NCBI RefSeq assembly: GCF_026341815.1
Contig: NZ_JAPENX010000003.1
Span: forward strand, 1-64,000
From: Streptomyces sp. NBC_00572
GTDB taxonomy: Bacteria; Actinomycetota; Actinomycetes; Streptomycetales; Streptomycetaceae
Length of the DNA stretch: 64,000 nt
Direction: 5' to 3'
The position numbers were made by a program, and so were the translations under genes. Positions 24,299 to 32,261 of the stretch are shown here, one piece after another; positions within the stretch are counted from its first letter, which is position 1, and the number at the start of each line of letters is the position of its first letter. Under the pieces are notes generated by a model that was given only the letters and a program-made list of their open reading frames with translations, was not told where the DNA came from and did not search any database.

Positions 24299-24851
24299 GC
24301 GCGGGCGGTGTCGGCGGGGCCATGTCGCGGAGGTGGTCACGGATGACGCGGACCGCGGACTCGGCGTCGTCGACGGTGACCGTGAACGTCCGTCCGTCGC
24401 CCAGCCGCAGGATCAGGCCCTCGCCCCGCCGCACGACCACGGCCGTGCCCTTCTCGGGGCGCCAGCGGTAACCCCAGCCGCCCCAGTGGCGCGGGGTGAC
24501 GCTCGGTTCGAAGTCGGCGCCGACGACGAGGGAGAGGGGGATACGGCGGCGCGGCACGCCCATGTGGCCGCAGCGGACCTCCATGGCGCGGTCGTCGACC
24601 TTCACGGCCACATGGACGAAGGCGAGGGTGCCGAAGAGGACGAGCAGTCCGGCGGCGACGCAGCCGATCACGGCCATCAGGAGGGGTGCGATGCCCGAGG
24701 TCCAGGCCGATGCGACGGCGAGAGTGATGCCGAGGGCGACACAGGCGGCACCGGCGGCGGCCGCGAGCCACTGGAAGCGGTTGGTGGCGCGGCCGGTCCA
24801 CACGGCGGGCGTCGGCTCGTCGGCGTACTGATTCCGGACATGCTCCCTCAT
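24279..24851 (-). CDS. PH-like domain membrane protein
   Basis: 190 residues from the ATG at 24851. Two membrane helices (WLAAAAGAACVALGITLAVA and APLLMAVIGCVAAGLLVLFG) are followed by a beta-rich C-terminal domain: VKVDDRAMEVRCG, IPLSLVVGADFEPSVTPRHW, WRPEKGTAVVVRRGEGLILR and DGRTFTVTVDDAESAVRVI. This looks like the bacterial PH-like domain found in actinobacterial membrane proteins of unknown function. No catalytic residues were recognised. Confidence 0.8.
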   Translation of the reverse strand: MREHVRNQYADEPTPAVWTGRATNRFQWLAAAAGAACVALGITLAVASAWTSGIAPLLMAVIGCVAAGLLVLFGTLAFVHVAVKVDDRAMEVRCGHMGVPRRRIPLSLVVGADFEPSVTPRHWGGWGYRWRPEKGTAVVVRRGEGLILRLGDGRTFTVTVDDAESAVRVIRDHLRDMAPPTPPAPTGRPV

Positions 24852-24901
24852 ACCGGGAAGAGTACCCAGGATCGCCAGGAACAGCGCGACGGGACGAGGT
24901 C

Positions 24902-25060
24902 GTCCGCGCACGGTCTGTGAGGGGCTGCGGCGAGCAGCCGGAGATGTCGCGCACGGCCGGTGAGGGGCGGCCTCGGTGAGCGGCCGGAGGCGTCCACGCA
25001 CGGCCGGTCAGGGGCCGGCGGGCAGCCGGAGGCGTCCGGCTCAGTGAGCGGGCGCGACCG
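24902..25060. repeat. degenerate 44-bp tandem repeats downstream of the racemase gene
   Basis: Three copies of a unit like GTCCACGCACGGCCGGTCAG...GCAGCCGGAGGC (about 24902-24946, 24947-24990, 24991-25034). A partial fourth covers the stop codon region of the leftward racemase gene (25041). The CTCAGTGAGCGG around the stop matches CTCGGTGAGCGG and similar words inside the copies. Confidence 0.65.
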
Positions 25061-25835
25061 CCCCGAGGAGCCGGCCTTCGGCGTACCCCAGGGCCGTGGC
25101 GGGGAGCCGTCCGGGACGACCGCTGAGCAGGACGGAGAGGCTGCCGGTGGGGGCCGCGTCGGGGGCGGGTTCCGCACCGACGCGGCGCAGCGCCTGAGCG
25201 GCGACGGCGTCGGCGGAGCCGTGGAACACGAGCGGGGGCAGTCCGGCGCCGCGGCGGTCCTGGAGCGCGGCGAGGATGCGCTCCTCGACCAGTTCGTAGT
25301 GGGTGCAGCCGAGGACGACGGTGCGGACGTCCCGGGGGGTGAGCTCGGCCGCCGCGGCGACGGCCCGGTCCACGGCCTCGGGGTCGGCGTGCTCCACGGC
25401 GTCGGCGAGTCCGGGGCAGGGCACCTCGGTGACCTCGGCGCCGTCGGCGAAGTCGCGGATGAGTCCGCGCTGGTAGGCGCTTCCGGTGGTGGCCGGGGTG
25501 GCCCAGATGGCGACCTTGCCGCCTCCGGCGGCGGCGGGCTTGATCGCGGGCACGGTGCCGATGACGGCGATGTCCGGTTCGAGGGCGGCGCGGATGGCGG
25601 GCAGGGCGTGCACGCTGGCGGTGTTGCAGGCCACGATCAGCGCCTGCGGGCGGTGCTCGGCGGCCGCGCGGGCGACGGCGACGGCGCGCTCCGTGAGGTC
25701 CTCGGGGGTACGCGGCCCCCAAGGCATGCCGTCGGGGTCGTTCGAGAGGAGGAGATCGGCGTCCGGCCGGAGTCGCCGCACCGCGGCCGCTGCCGGGAGG
25801 AGGCCGATGCCGGAGTCCATGAGCGCGATCTTCAC
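25041..25835 (-). CDS. aspartate/glutamate racemase family protein, glutamate-racemase-like
   Basis: 264 residues, close to MurI length. Glutamate racemase features: MDSGIG near the N-terminus with the substrate-binding Asp-Ser, IVACNTASVHALP containing the first catalytic cysteine, and VVLGCTHYELVEERI containing the second. The product supplies D-glutamate for peptidoglycan. The N-terminal MKIALMDSGIGLLPAAAAVR differs from the usual FDSGVGGLT, so this may be a second, divergent racemase in the genome. Confidence 0.85.
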   Translation of the reverse strand: MKIALMDSGIGLLPAAAAVRRLRPDADLLLSNDPDGMPWGPRTPEDLTERAVAVARAAAEHRPQALIVACNTASVHALPAIRAALEPDIAVIGTVPAIKPAAAGGGKVAIWATPATTGSAYQRGLIRDFADGAEVTEVPCPGLADAVEHADPEAVDRAVAAAAELTPRDVRTVVLGCTHYELVEERILAALQDRRGAGLPPLVFHGSADAVAAQALRRVGAEPAPDAAPTGSLSVLLSGRPGRLPATALGYAEGRLLGAVAPAH

Positions 25836-25893
25836 CCGGTCACCCTAGCCGATGAGCATTCTGTCCCCCGCGATCTGGGGCAGACTGCCGCGA

Positions 25894-27117
25894 ATGAGCA
25901 CCCTCACCTGGTTCGCGCTCGTCTCCCTGGCCGTCTGGGTCTGGCTGCTGCTGGGCCAGGGCTTCTTCTGGCGCACGGACCAGCGGCTGCCACCGACCTC
26001 CCGCGACATCGAGCCCCGCACAGTCACCGAGCCGGAGCACCGGTCGCCCCCGCGCACCGAGCCGTGGCCTCGCGTGGCCGTCGTCGTGCCGGCGCGGGAC
26101 GAGGCCGAGGTGCTGCCGCTGAGCCTGCCGTCGCTCCTCGCGCAGGACTATCCGGGCGTCGCCGAGGTGATCCTGGTGGACGACGGGAGTACGGACGGTA
26201 CGGGGAAGCTCGCCGCCGAGCTCGCCGCTCGCCACGGGGGGCTGCCGCTGACCGTGGTGTCCCCGGGCGAGCCGGAGCCGGGCTGGACGGGCAAGCTGTG
26301 GGCGCTGCGGCACGGCATGGCGCTGGCACGCACGCGTGGACCGGGTTTTCTGCTCTTGACGGACGCGGACATCGCCCATGAGCCGGACAGTCTCCGCCTC
26401 CTGGTGTCGGCGGCGACGGCCAACGAGCTGGACATGGTGTCGCAGATGGCCCGACTCCGGGTGGTGAGCTTCTGGGAGCGCCTGGTCGTGCCGGCGTTCG
26501 TCTACTTCTTCGCGCAGCTCTATCCCTTCCGCTGGATCAACCGGGCGCGGCCGCTCGCGACGGCCGCCGCGGGTGGCTGTGTGCTGCTGCGGACGGAGAC
26601 GGCGGTGGCGGCGGACGTGCCGGAGGTGATCCGGCAGGCGGTGATCGACGACGTGTCGCTGGCGCGGGCGGTGCGGCGGTCCGGTGGCCGGATCTGGCTG
26701 GGGCTCGCGGAGCGGGTCGACAGCGTGCGCCCGTATCCGGGACTCGGCGAGCTGTGGCGGATGGTCGCCCGCAGCGCGTACGCGCAGTTGCGGCACAACC
26801 CACTGCTGCTCGCGGGGACGGTGGCGGGGCTCGTGCTCGTCTATCTGGTGCCGCCGGTGGCCCTGGTGGCGGGTGTGTCGGGCGGGGACGGGGTGGCGGC
26901 CTGGGCGGGTGGTGCGGCCTGGGCGGTGATGGCGGGGACGTACGTGCCGATGCTCCGCTACTACCGGCAGCCGCTGTGGCTCGCTCCGCTGCTGCCGTTC
27001 ACCGCGTTCCTCTATCTCCTGATGACGGTGGACTCAGCGGTGCGGCACTACCGGGGTGTCGGTGCGGCGTGGAAGGGCCGGACGTACGCGCGCCCGGAGG
27101 CGGCACCGGACCGGTGA
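25894..27117 (+). CDS. HpnB-like family 2 glycosyltransferase
   Basis: 407 residues. An N-terminal membrane helix (TWFALVSLAVWVWLLLGQGF) precedes a GT-A domain: PRVAVVVPARDEAEVLPLSL, EVILVDDGSTDGTGKLAA with the DDGST motif, and LLLTDADIAHEPDSL with the metal-binding DAD. Two or three helices end the protein. Architecture and the PGWTGKLWALRHGM segment resemble hopene-associated HpnB-type transferases; a role in lipid or hopanoid decoration is inferred. ATG 25894 opens directly before the first helix; the longer frame starts at 25852. Confidence 0.85.
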   Translation: MSTLTWFALVSLAVWVWLLLGQGFFWRTDQRLPPTSRDIEPRTVTEPEHRSPPRTEPWPRVAVVVPARDEAEVLPLSLPSLLAQDYPGVAEVILVDDGSTDGTGKLAAELAARHGGLPLTVVSPGEPEPGWTGKLWALRHGMALARTRGPGFLLLTDADIAHEPDSLRLLVSAATANELDMVSQMARLRVVSFWERLVVPAFVYFFAQLYPFRWINRARPLATAAAGGCVLLRTETAVAADVPEVIRQAVIDDVSLARAVRRSGGRIWLGLAERVDSVRPYPGLGELWRMVARSAYAQLRHNPLLLAGTVAGLVLVYLVPPVALVAGVSGGDGVAAWAGGAAWAVMAGTYVPMLRYYRQPLWLAPLLPFTAFLYLLMTVDSAVRHYRGVGAAWKGRTYARPEAAPDR

Positions 27118-27502
27118 CCGTTCCGTCGCTTCGGGTGAGCGGGTCGCCTTCTTAACGGAAATGGTTTTTCCGACACGGGGAGTAGCGCCGTCAATTCGGC
27201 GTGTACACAACGCCCCGGGCGGCTGCGGATTGACGCTTAATCATGCCCATGATCACTTCCACCACCCCTTCTCGGCACCTTTTCTTTATGTGTTCTTCAT
27301 GCCCGGGGCCCCGAGGTCGGTCCGGGGCGCCCGACCCGCCGGTAACCCCCTCCGAACTCGGCTTTTACGCGATCTTGAGACTCAACGGCGCCCGTTTTTG
27401 TCACGTTCGCTCGGATTGGGGATCCGCTTCTTCACGAAGCCCGTCAAACAACCCGCTAATCGGGCTCCCCAACCAGCACATCGTGGGCTTAACTTATGTG
27501 CC
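27118..27502. other. 385-bp AT-richer leader region of the DUF6643-type gene
   Basis: Locally AT-richer than its flanks, with T runs. It carries a small hairpin (CGGAAA/TTTCCG, 27156-27172) that may end the glycosyltransferase transcript, and the inverted word TCATGCCCATGA near 27242. Promoters for the next gene must lie here, but no confident -35/-10 pair can be named. Confidence 0.4.
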
Positions 27503-28006
27503 ATGACCTCCCCCCGCTCCACCTATGGAGGCGGTTACCACACCGCGCCGTCCTTCCCGGACACCCCGATCTACGACTCCCTGGTCGCGGAGCGGGGCAC
27601 GCCTCAGATCGCCCCGATCCGAGTGCCCGCCGCCTACGACACCGGCAGCAGCTTCCAGGCCTCCGGCAGCAGCTTCCCCTCAAGCGGTTCCTACCTGCCG
27701 GCGCTCCCCGCGGCACTGCCCGCCCTCCCGGCGGCGCCCTCCCCGCAGCCCTCCTACGGCAACGGCTACGGATACCCGCAGCCCACGCCGCAGATGGCCC
27801 CCGTGCCCCTGCAGCACGCCCCCGCCCCGTACATCCCGCAGCAGCAGGTGGCCCCGCGCGGCTACCAGGGCGGTCAGTACGCGCAGCCGCCCCGCCCCGC
27901 GCCCGCGGGCTACGAGGCGATGCGTCCGGCGGCCCCCCGGCCCGCTCCCGCGCCGATGCAGTACGAAGACCCGTACAACCGTCCCTACCAGGGTGGGGGT
28001 TACTGA
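27503..28006 (+). CDS. DUF6643-type proline/glutamine-rich protein
   Basis: 167 residues: MTSPRSTYGGGYHTAPSFPD, TPIYDSLVAERGTPQIAPIR, VPAAYDTGS, then a low-complexity tail of Pro, Ala, Tyr, Gln and Gly. I recognise the N-terminal FPDTPIYDSLVAERGTPQIA block as a strongly conserved streptomycete protein (DUF6643) with no known function. There is no signal peptide or membrane helix. The tail is likely disordered. It is preceded by an unusually long regulatory region. Confidence 0.85.
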   Translation: MTSPRSTYGGGYHTAPSFPDTPIYDSLVAERGTPQIAPIRVPAAYDTGSSFQASGSSFPSSGSYLPALPAALPALPAAPSPQPSYGNGYGYPQPTPQMAPVPLQHAPAPYIPQQQVAPRGYQGGQYAQPPRPAPAGYEAMRPAAPRPAPAPMQYEDPYNRPYQGGGY

Positions 28007-28061
28007 CCGGCTTTCGCGCTCCGGACGGCGTCGGTTCCGGAGCGGCTGGCAGGATGACCGC

Positions 28062-28886
28062 ATGCCGACTCCTGTGCTCCGCTCCGTCCACGTCCATCCG
28101 GTGAAGGCCATGCGCGCGCTGGCCCCCACGGAGGCCGAGGTCCAGCCCTGGGGGCTGGCCGGGGACCGCCGCTGGGCCGTCGTCGACGCATCGGACAAGG
28201 TCGTGACCCAACGCCGTCACCCCCGGATGGCGTTGGCCACGGCGGAGCCGCTGCCGGACGGCGGGATCACGCTGTCCGCGTCCGGCCATCCGCCGCTGAC
28301 CATCGAGGTGCCGCGCCCCTCGTCCACGGTCACGGTGGAGATCTTCGACAAGCCGGTGGAGGCGGTGCCGGCCGGCCCCGAGGCGGCCGACTGGCTCTCG
28401 GCGTACCTGGAGGGCGAGTTCCGGCTGGTCCACATGGACGCGCCCGAGCACCGGCGTCCGGTCGACCCGGAGTACGCGCTGCCGGGCGAGACGGTGAGCT
28501 TCGCGGACGGCTATCCGCTGCTCGTCGCCACCACGTCCTCGCTGGACGCCCTCAACTCCCTGATCGCGCAGGGGGACCATGCCCACGAGGGTCCCCTGCC
28601 CATGAACCGGTTCCGGCCGAACCTGGTGATCGAGGGGACCGCCCCCTGGGCGGAGGACGGCTGGACGCGACTCGCCGTCGGAGAGGTCACCTTCCGGGTC
28701 GCCCGGCCGTGCGGACGCTGTGTCGTCACCACCACGAACCAGGTCACCGCCGAGCGCGGCAAGGAACCGCTGCGAACCCTCGCCCGGCACCGCAAGAGCG
28801 ACGGCCGGGTCATCTTCGGCCAGAACCTCGTCCCCGAGCACACCGGTACGGTCCGGGTCGGCGACGAGGTGAAGATCCTCGACTGA
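28062..28886 (+). CDS. MOSC domain protein (mARC/YiiM-like)
   Basis: 274 residues. The N-terminal beta-barrel domain starts LRSVHVHPVKAMRALAPTEA, then GLAGDRRWAVVDASDKVVTQ and RRHPRMAL. The C-terminal MOSC domain holds NRFRPNLVIEGTAPWAEDGW and RPCGRCVVTTTNQVTAERGK, whose cysteine (PCGRC) ligates molybdenum cofactor in relatives. Such proteins reduce N-hydroxylated or similar compounds with partner flavoproteins. The partner is not evident here. Start at ATG 28062. Confidence 0.9.
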   Translation: MPTPVLRSVHVHPVKAMRALAPTEAEVQPWGLAGDRRWAVVDASDKVVTQRRHPRMALATAEPLPDGGITLSASGHPPLTIEVPRPSSTVTVEIFDKPVEAVPAGPEAADWLSAYLEGEFRLVHMDAPEHRRPVDPEYALPGETVSFADGYPLLVATTSSLDALNSLIAQGDHAHEGPLPMNRFRPNLVIEGTAPWAEDGWTRLAVGEVTFRVARPCGRCVVTTTNQVTAERGKEPLRTLARHRKSDGRVIFGQNLVPEHTGTVRVGDEVKILD

Positions 28887-28974
28887 CGCGTCACACTTCC
28901 CGGCCCGACAGGCGCGGAACCCTCCCCCGGGGCACACTCGTTGAAGGAGCGTTGAACAACGAGGGGGTTCCGAC

Positions 28975-29583
28975 GTGCGCGCAGCCATCGGACTCTGGCG
29001 CTGGCGGCACAATCCCCTGCGCCGGACCACCGACCTCGTGGAGGCCTGGGTCGCGTTCGCGGCGGTCGCGGTGCTCTGCGTCGTGGTGCCCCTGACCGGC
29101 TGGGCGGCCGGTGCCTCCGCCCACGGCTCGCTCCAGCGCGCGGTCCGCACCCAGCAGGAGCAGCGCGTGCCGACGACGGCCCGGGTCCTGCGGCCCGCCG
29201 ACCGGCCCGCGAGCGGACCCCGGACCGCGGAGGCGGCCGGCGAGGAGCGGCTGCGCCGCTCCGTCGTGGCCCAGTGGACCGCGCCCGACGGCTCGGTCAC
29301 CACGGGAACGGTGACGACGGCCCGGCGGAGCTCCGCTCCGGGCGCCACCTTCCCGATCTGGACCGACCGGTACGGACATCCGGTGGCGCCGCCGATGCAG
29401 GCGGACACGGCCCGCGCGCACGCGGCCGTCGCCGGTCTGACGGCCGCCCTCCTCGCGGGCCTCATGGTGGAGATCGTCCGCCGCCTCGCCGTACGCCGCT
29501 TGGTGCTGCTGCGGTACGCGCGCCTCGACCGCGCGTGGGCGGCGACCGGCCCCGACTGGGGCCGGACCGGTACCGGCAGCTGA
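28975..29583 (+). CDS. Rv1733c-family two-helix membrane protein
   Basis: 202 residues, GTG start. The N-terminus WRWRHNPLRRTTDLVEAWVA leads to the first helix (AFAAVAVLCVVVPLTGWAAG), followed by an extracytoplasmic domain of about 100 residues with VVAQWTAPDGSVTTG. A second helix (AAVAGLTAALLAGLMVEIVR) and a basic tail complete it. This is the Rv1733c architecture of streptomycete and mycobacterial membrane proteins; the function is unknown. Confidence 0.85.
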   Translation: MRAAIGLWRWRHNPLRRTTDLVEAWVAFAAVAVLCVVVPLTGWAAGASAHGSLQRAVRTQQEQRVPTTARVLRPADRPASGPRTAEAAGEERLRRSVVAQWTAPDGSVTTGTVTTARRSSAPGATFPIWTDRYGHPVAPPMQADTARAHAAVAGLTAALLAGLMVEIVRRLAVRRLVLLRYARLDRAWAATGPDWGRTGTGS

Positions 29584-29633
29584 GCCGAAGGGCGAAGGCA
29601 GCGGTCGAACCCGGCAGCTGGACCGGCAGTTGA
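29572..29633 (+). repeat. ghost copies of the Rv1733c-type gene's 3' end
   Basis: The gene ends ACCGGCAGCTGA. Downstream, CCCGGCAGCTGGA (about 29610-29622) and ACCGGCAGTTGA (29622-29633) repeat it. Confidence 0.6.
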
Positions 29634-29855
29634 ACCGGCGCCGGTTCCAGGGCCCCGCCGATGCCGGCGCGCGACCGAGCCCGACCGACCTCGACCACCC
29701 GCGACCGCCCCCTGACCGCGCGTGACACGAGCCCGGAACCCGCTCCGCCGCACGGACCGGTGCGGGCCCACGACCCGTCAACCCCGCGCCCCCGCGCGCG
29801 CTACGGTGGGGCATCGGATCAGCGGCGAGGCATCAGGCGGGGGCAGGACACACCC

Positions 29856-32261
29856 ATGGCACAGGGCACGGTCCAGGTGACGCACACCGGCACATCGCGG
29901 TGGCGGCGCCGCACGGGTGAGTACCCCTCGCTTGCCGCCGCCCTGGAGGCCGCCGGGGACGGGGACGTGCTCACCATCGCTCCCGGCACCTACCGGGAGA
30001 ACCTCGTGGTGCGGCGGGCCGTCACCCTGCGCGGCCCCGAGGGCGCGATCGGCTCGGTGCGGATCGCGCCGCCGGACGGGGTGCCGCTGACGCTGCGCGC
30101 CTCCGTCACCGTCCAGGACCTCCACATCGAGGGGCAGGACGTCGCGGCACCGGCGCTGCTCGTCGAGGACGGCACCCCCGAGCTGCTCGACCTGCGGATC
30201 ATGACCCGCTCGGCGGCCGGGATAGAGGTGCGGGGCGCGGCCCGGCCGACGGTCCGCCGCTGCACCGTCGACAACCCCGCCGGGGTCGGCATCGCCGTCC
30301 TCGACGGCGCGGGCGGGGTGTTCGAGGAGTGCGAGGTGGTCTCCGCCGGACAAGCGGGCATCTCGGTGCGGGGCGGGGCGCATCCGCGCCTGGAGCGCTG
30401 CCGGGTGCACCACGCCTCCGGCGCCGGGATCGCCGTGACCGGTGAGGGCAGCGGCCTGGAGGGCGTCGGCTGCGAGGTGTACGAGATCAAGGGCGCCGGG
30501 CTCCAGATCGCGGCCCGTGCCACCGCCCATCTCACCGACTCCTCGGTGCACCGCACTTCGGGGGACGGCATCACGCTCGACACCGACGCGGTGCTCACGC
30601 TCTCGGACTGCGACATCCACGACGTCCCGGAGAACGCCGTCGACCTGCGCTCGCGGTCGGTCCTGACCCTGACCCGGTCGACCGTCCGCCGCTTCGGCCG
30701 CAACGGTCTGTCGGTGTGGGACCCGGGGACCCGGGTGGACGCCAACCAGTGCGAGATCCACGACAGTACGGGCGACTACCCGGCGGTGTGGGTGAGCGAC
30801 GGGGCGACCGCCGTCCTCGACGCCTGCCGGGTGCACGACGTACCGGACGCGCTCTTCGTCCTCGACCGCGGTTCGCGGGTGGACGTCGTCGACAGCGATC
30901 TGTCGCAGGTGCGGAACACGGCGGTGTCGGTGAGCGACGGGGCGACCGCCCAGCTCGACGACTGCCGGATCCGGGAGGCCTCCACGGGCGCCTGGTTCCG
31001 GGACCACGGCAGCGGCGGCACCCTCGGCGGCTGCACGATCGACTCCGTGCAGACCGGGGTCATCGTCACCAAGGGCGCCGATCCCACGATCGACCGGTGC
31101 ACGGTCACCTCGCCCGCCGAGGCCGGGTTCTACGTGTCCGCGGAGGGCCGCGGCTCCTTCACCGGCTGCCGGGTCACGGGCAGCGGCGGATACGGGTTCC
31201 ATGTCACCGACGGCTGCCGGACCACCCTGCGCAAGTGCCGTACGGAGCGGTGCGCGCGCGGCGGTTACGAGTTCCCCGAGGAGGGCGCGAGCGCCGAGGA
31301 CTGCACCAGTGACGAGAGCGCCGTCCGCTCCTCCGTGCCCGACGGGGGGACGGTCCTGACGGCCACCCAGTCGGCGGGGCTGCTCGGGACGGTACCCGCG
31401 CCGCGTACCCCGGCGGCCGTGCCTGTCCCGGCCGCCCCGGAACCCGACGCCCGCTCCTCTCAGGACGTGCTCGGCGAACTGGACGCCCTGGTGGGTCTGG
31501 AGAGCGTCAAGGTGGAGGTGCGCACCCTCACCAACATGATCGAGGTGGGGCGCAGGCGTCAGGAGGCGGGGCTGAAGGCCGCCTCGGTCCGGCGCCATCT
31601 GGTCTTCACGGGCAACCCGGGCACGGGAAAGACGACGGTTGCCCGGCTGTACGGCGAGATCCTGGCCTCGCTGGGGGTCCTGGAGCGCGGGCATCTGGTG
31701 GAGGTCTCCCGGGTGGACCTGGTCGGCGAGCACATCGGCTCGACGGCGATCCGTACCCAGGAGGCCTTCGACCGGGCGCGCGGCGGGGTCCTGTTCGTCG
31801 ACGAGGCGTACGCCCTGTCGCCGGAGGACTCGGGCCGGGACTTCGGCCGTGAGGCGATCGACACGCTGGTGAAGCTGATGGAGGACCACCGGGATGCGGT
31901 GGTGGTCATCGTGGCGGGATACACGGCGGAGATGGAGCGTTTCCTCACGGTCAACCCCGGTGTGGCGTCCCGCTTCTCACGGACCATCACCTTCGGCGAC
32001 TACGACCCGGAGGAGCTGCTCCGGATCGTGGGGCAGCAGGCGGACGAGCACGAGTACCGGCTCGCCCCCGGCACGGACGAGGCGCTCCTCGTGTACTTCA
32101 CGAAGCTGCCCAAGGGCCCTGCCTTCGGCAACGGGCGTACGGCGCGCCAGACGTTCGAGTCGATGGTGGAGCGGCACGCGGGCCGGGTCGCCGAGCTCGC
32201 CGAGGCGAGCACGGACGACCTGACGCTGCTCTATCCGGAGGATCTGCCCGAACTCCCTTGA
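29856..32261 (+). CDS. parallel beta-helix repeat protein fused to an AAA+ (CbxX/EccA-like) ATPase
   Basis: 801 residues. About 1-480 form a right-handed parallel beta-helix: LAAALEAAGDGDVLTIAPGT begins the pectate-lyase-like fold, followed by many short rungs with Cys and Asp-rich turns (ECEVVSAGQAGISVRGGAHP, DCDIHDVPENAVDL). A Pro-rich linker leads to an AAA+ domain from about 540: Walker A GNPGTGKTTVARLYGE (about 586), Walker B GGVLFVDEAYALSP (about 644), sensor VVVIVAGYTAEMERF and Arg-finger region ASRFSRTI. The AAA part is of the CbxX/CfxQ type also found in ESX EccA. No signal peptide is present, so it is cytoplasmic. It overlaps the convergent hydrolase gene by 31 bp. Confidence 0.9.
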   Translation: MAQGTVQVTHTGTSRWRRRTGEYPSLAAALEAAGDGDVLTIAPGTYRENLVVRRAVTLRGPEGAIGSVRIAPPDGVPLTLRASVTVQDLHIEGQDVAAPALLVEDGTPELLDLRIMTRSAAGIEVRGAARPTVRRCTVDNPAGVGIAVLDGAGGVFEECEVVSAGQAGISVRGGAHPRLERCRVHHASGAGIAVTGEGSGLEGVGCEVYEIKGAGLQIAARATAHLTDSSVHRTSGDGITLDTDAVLTLSDCDIHDVPENAVDLRSRSVLTLTRSTVRRFGRNGLSVWDPGTRVDANQCEIHDSTGDYPAVWVSDGATAVLDACRVHDVPDALFVLDRGSRVDVVDSDLSQVRNTAVSVSDGATAQLDDCRIREASTGAWFRDHGSGGTLGGCTIDSVQTGVIVTKGADPTIDRCTVTSPAEAGFYVSAEGRGSFTGCRVTGSGGYGFHVTDGCRTTLRKCRTERCARGGYEFPEEGASAEDCTSDESAVRSSVPDGGTVLTATQSAGLLGTVPAPRTPAAVPVPAAPEPDARSSQDVLGELDALVGLESVKVEVRTLTNMIEVGRRRQEAGLKAASVRRHLVFTGNPGTGKTTVARLYGEILASLGVLERGHLVEVSRVDLVGEHIGSTAIRTQEAFDRARGGVLFVDEAYALSPEDSGRDFGREAIDTLVKLMEDHRDAVVVIVAGYTAEMERFLTVNPGVASRFSRTITFGDYDPEELLRIVGQQADEHEYRLAPGTDEALLVYFTKLPKGPAFGNGRTARQTFESMVERHAGRVAELAEASTDDLTLLYPEDLPELP

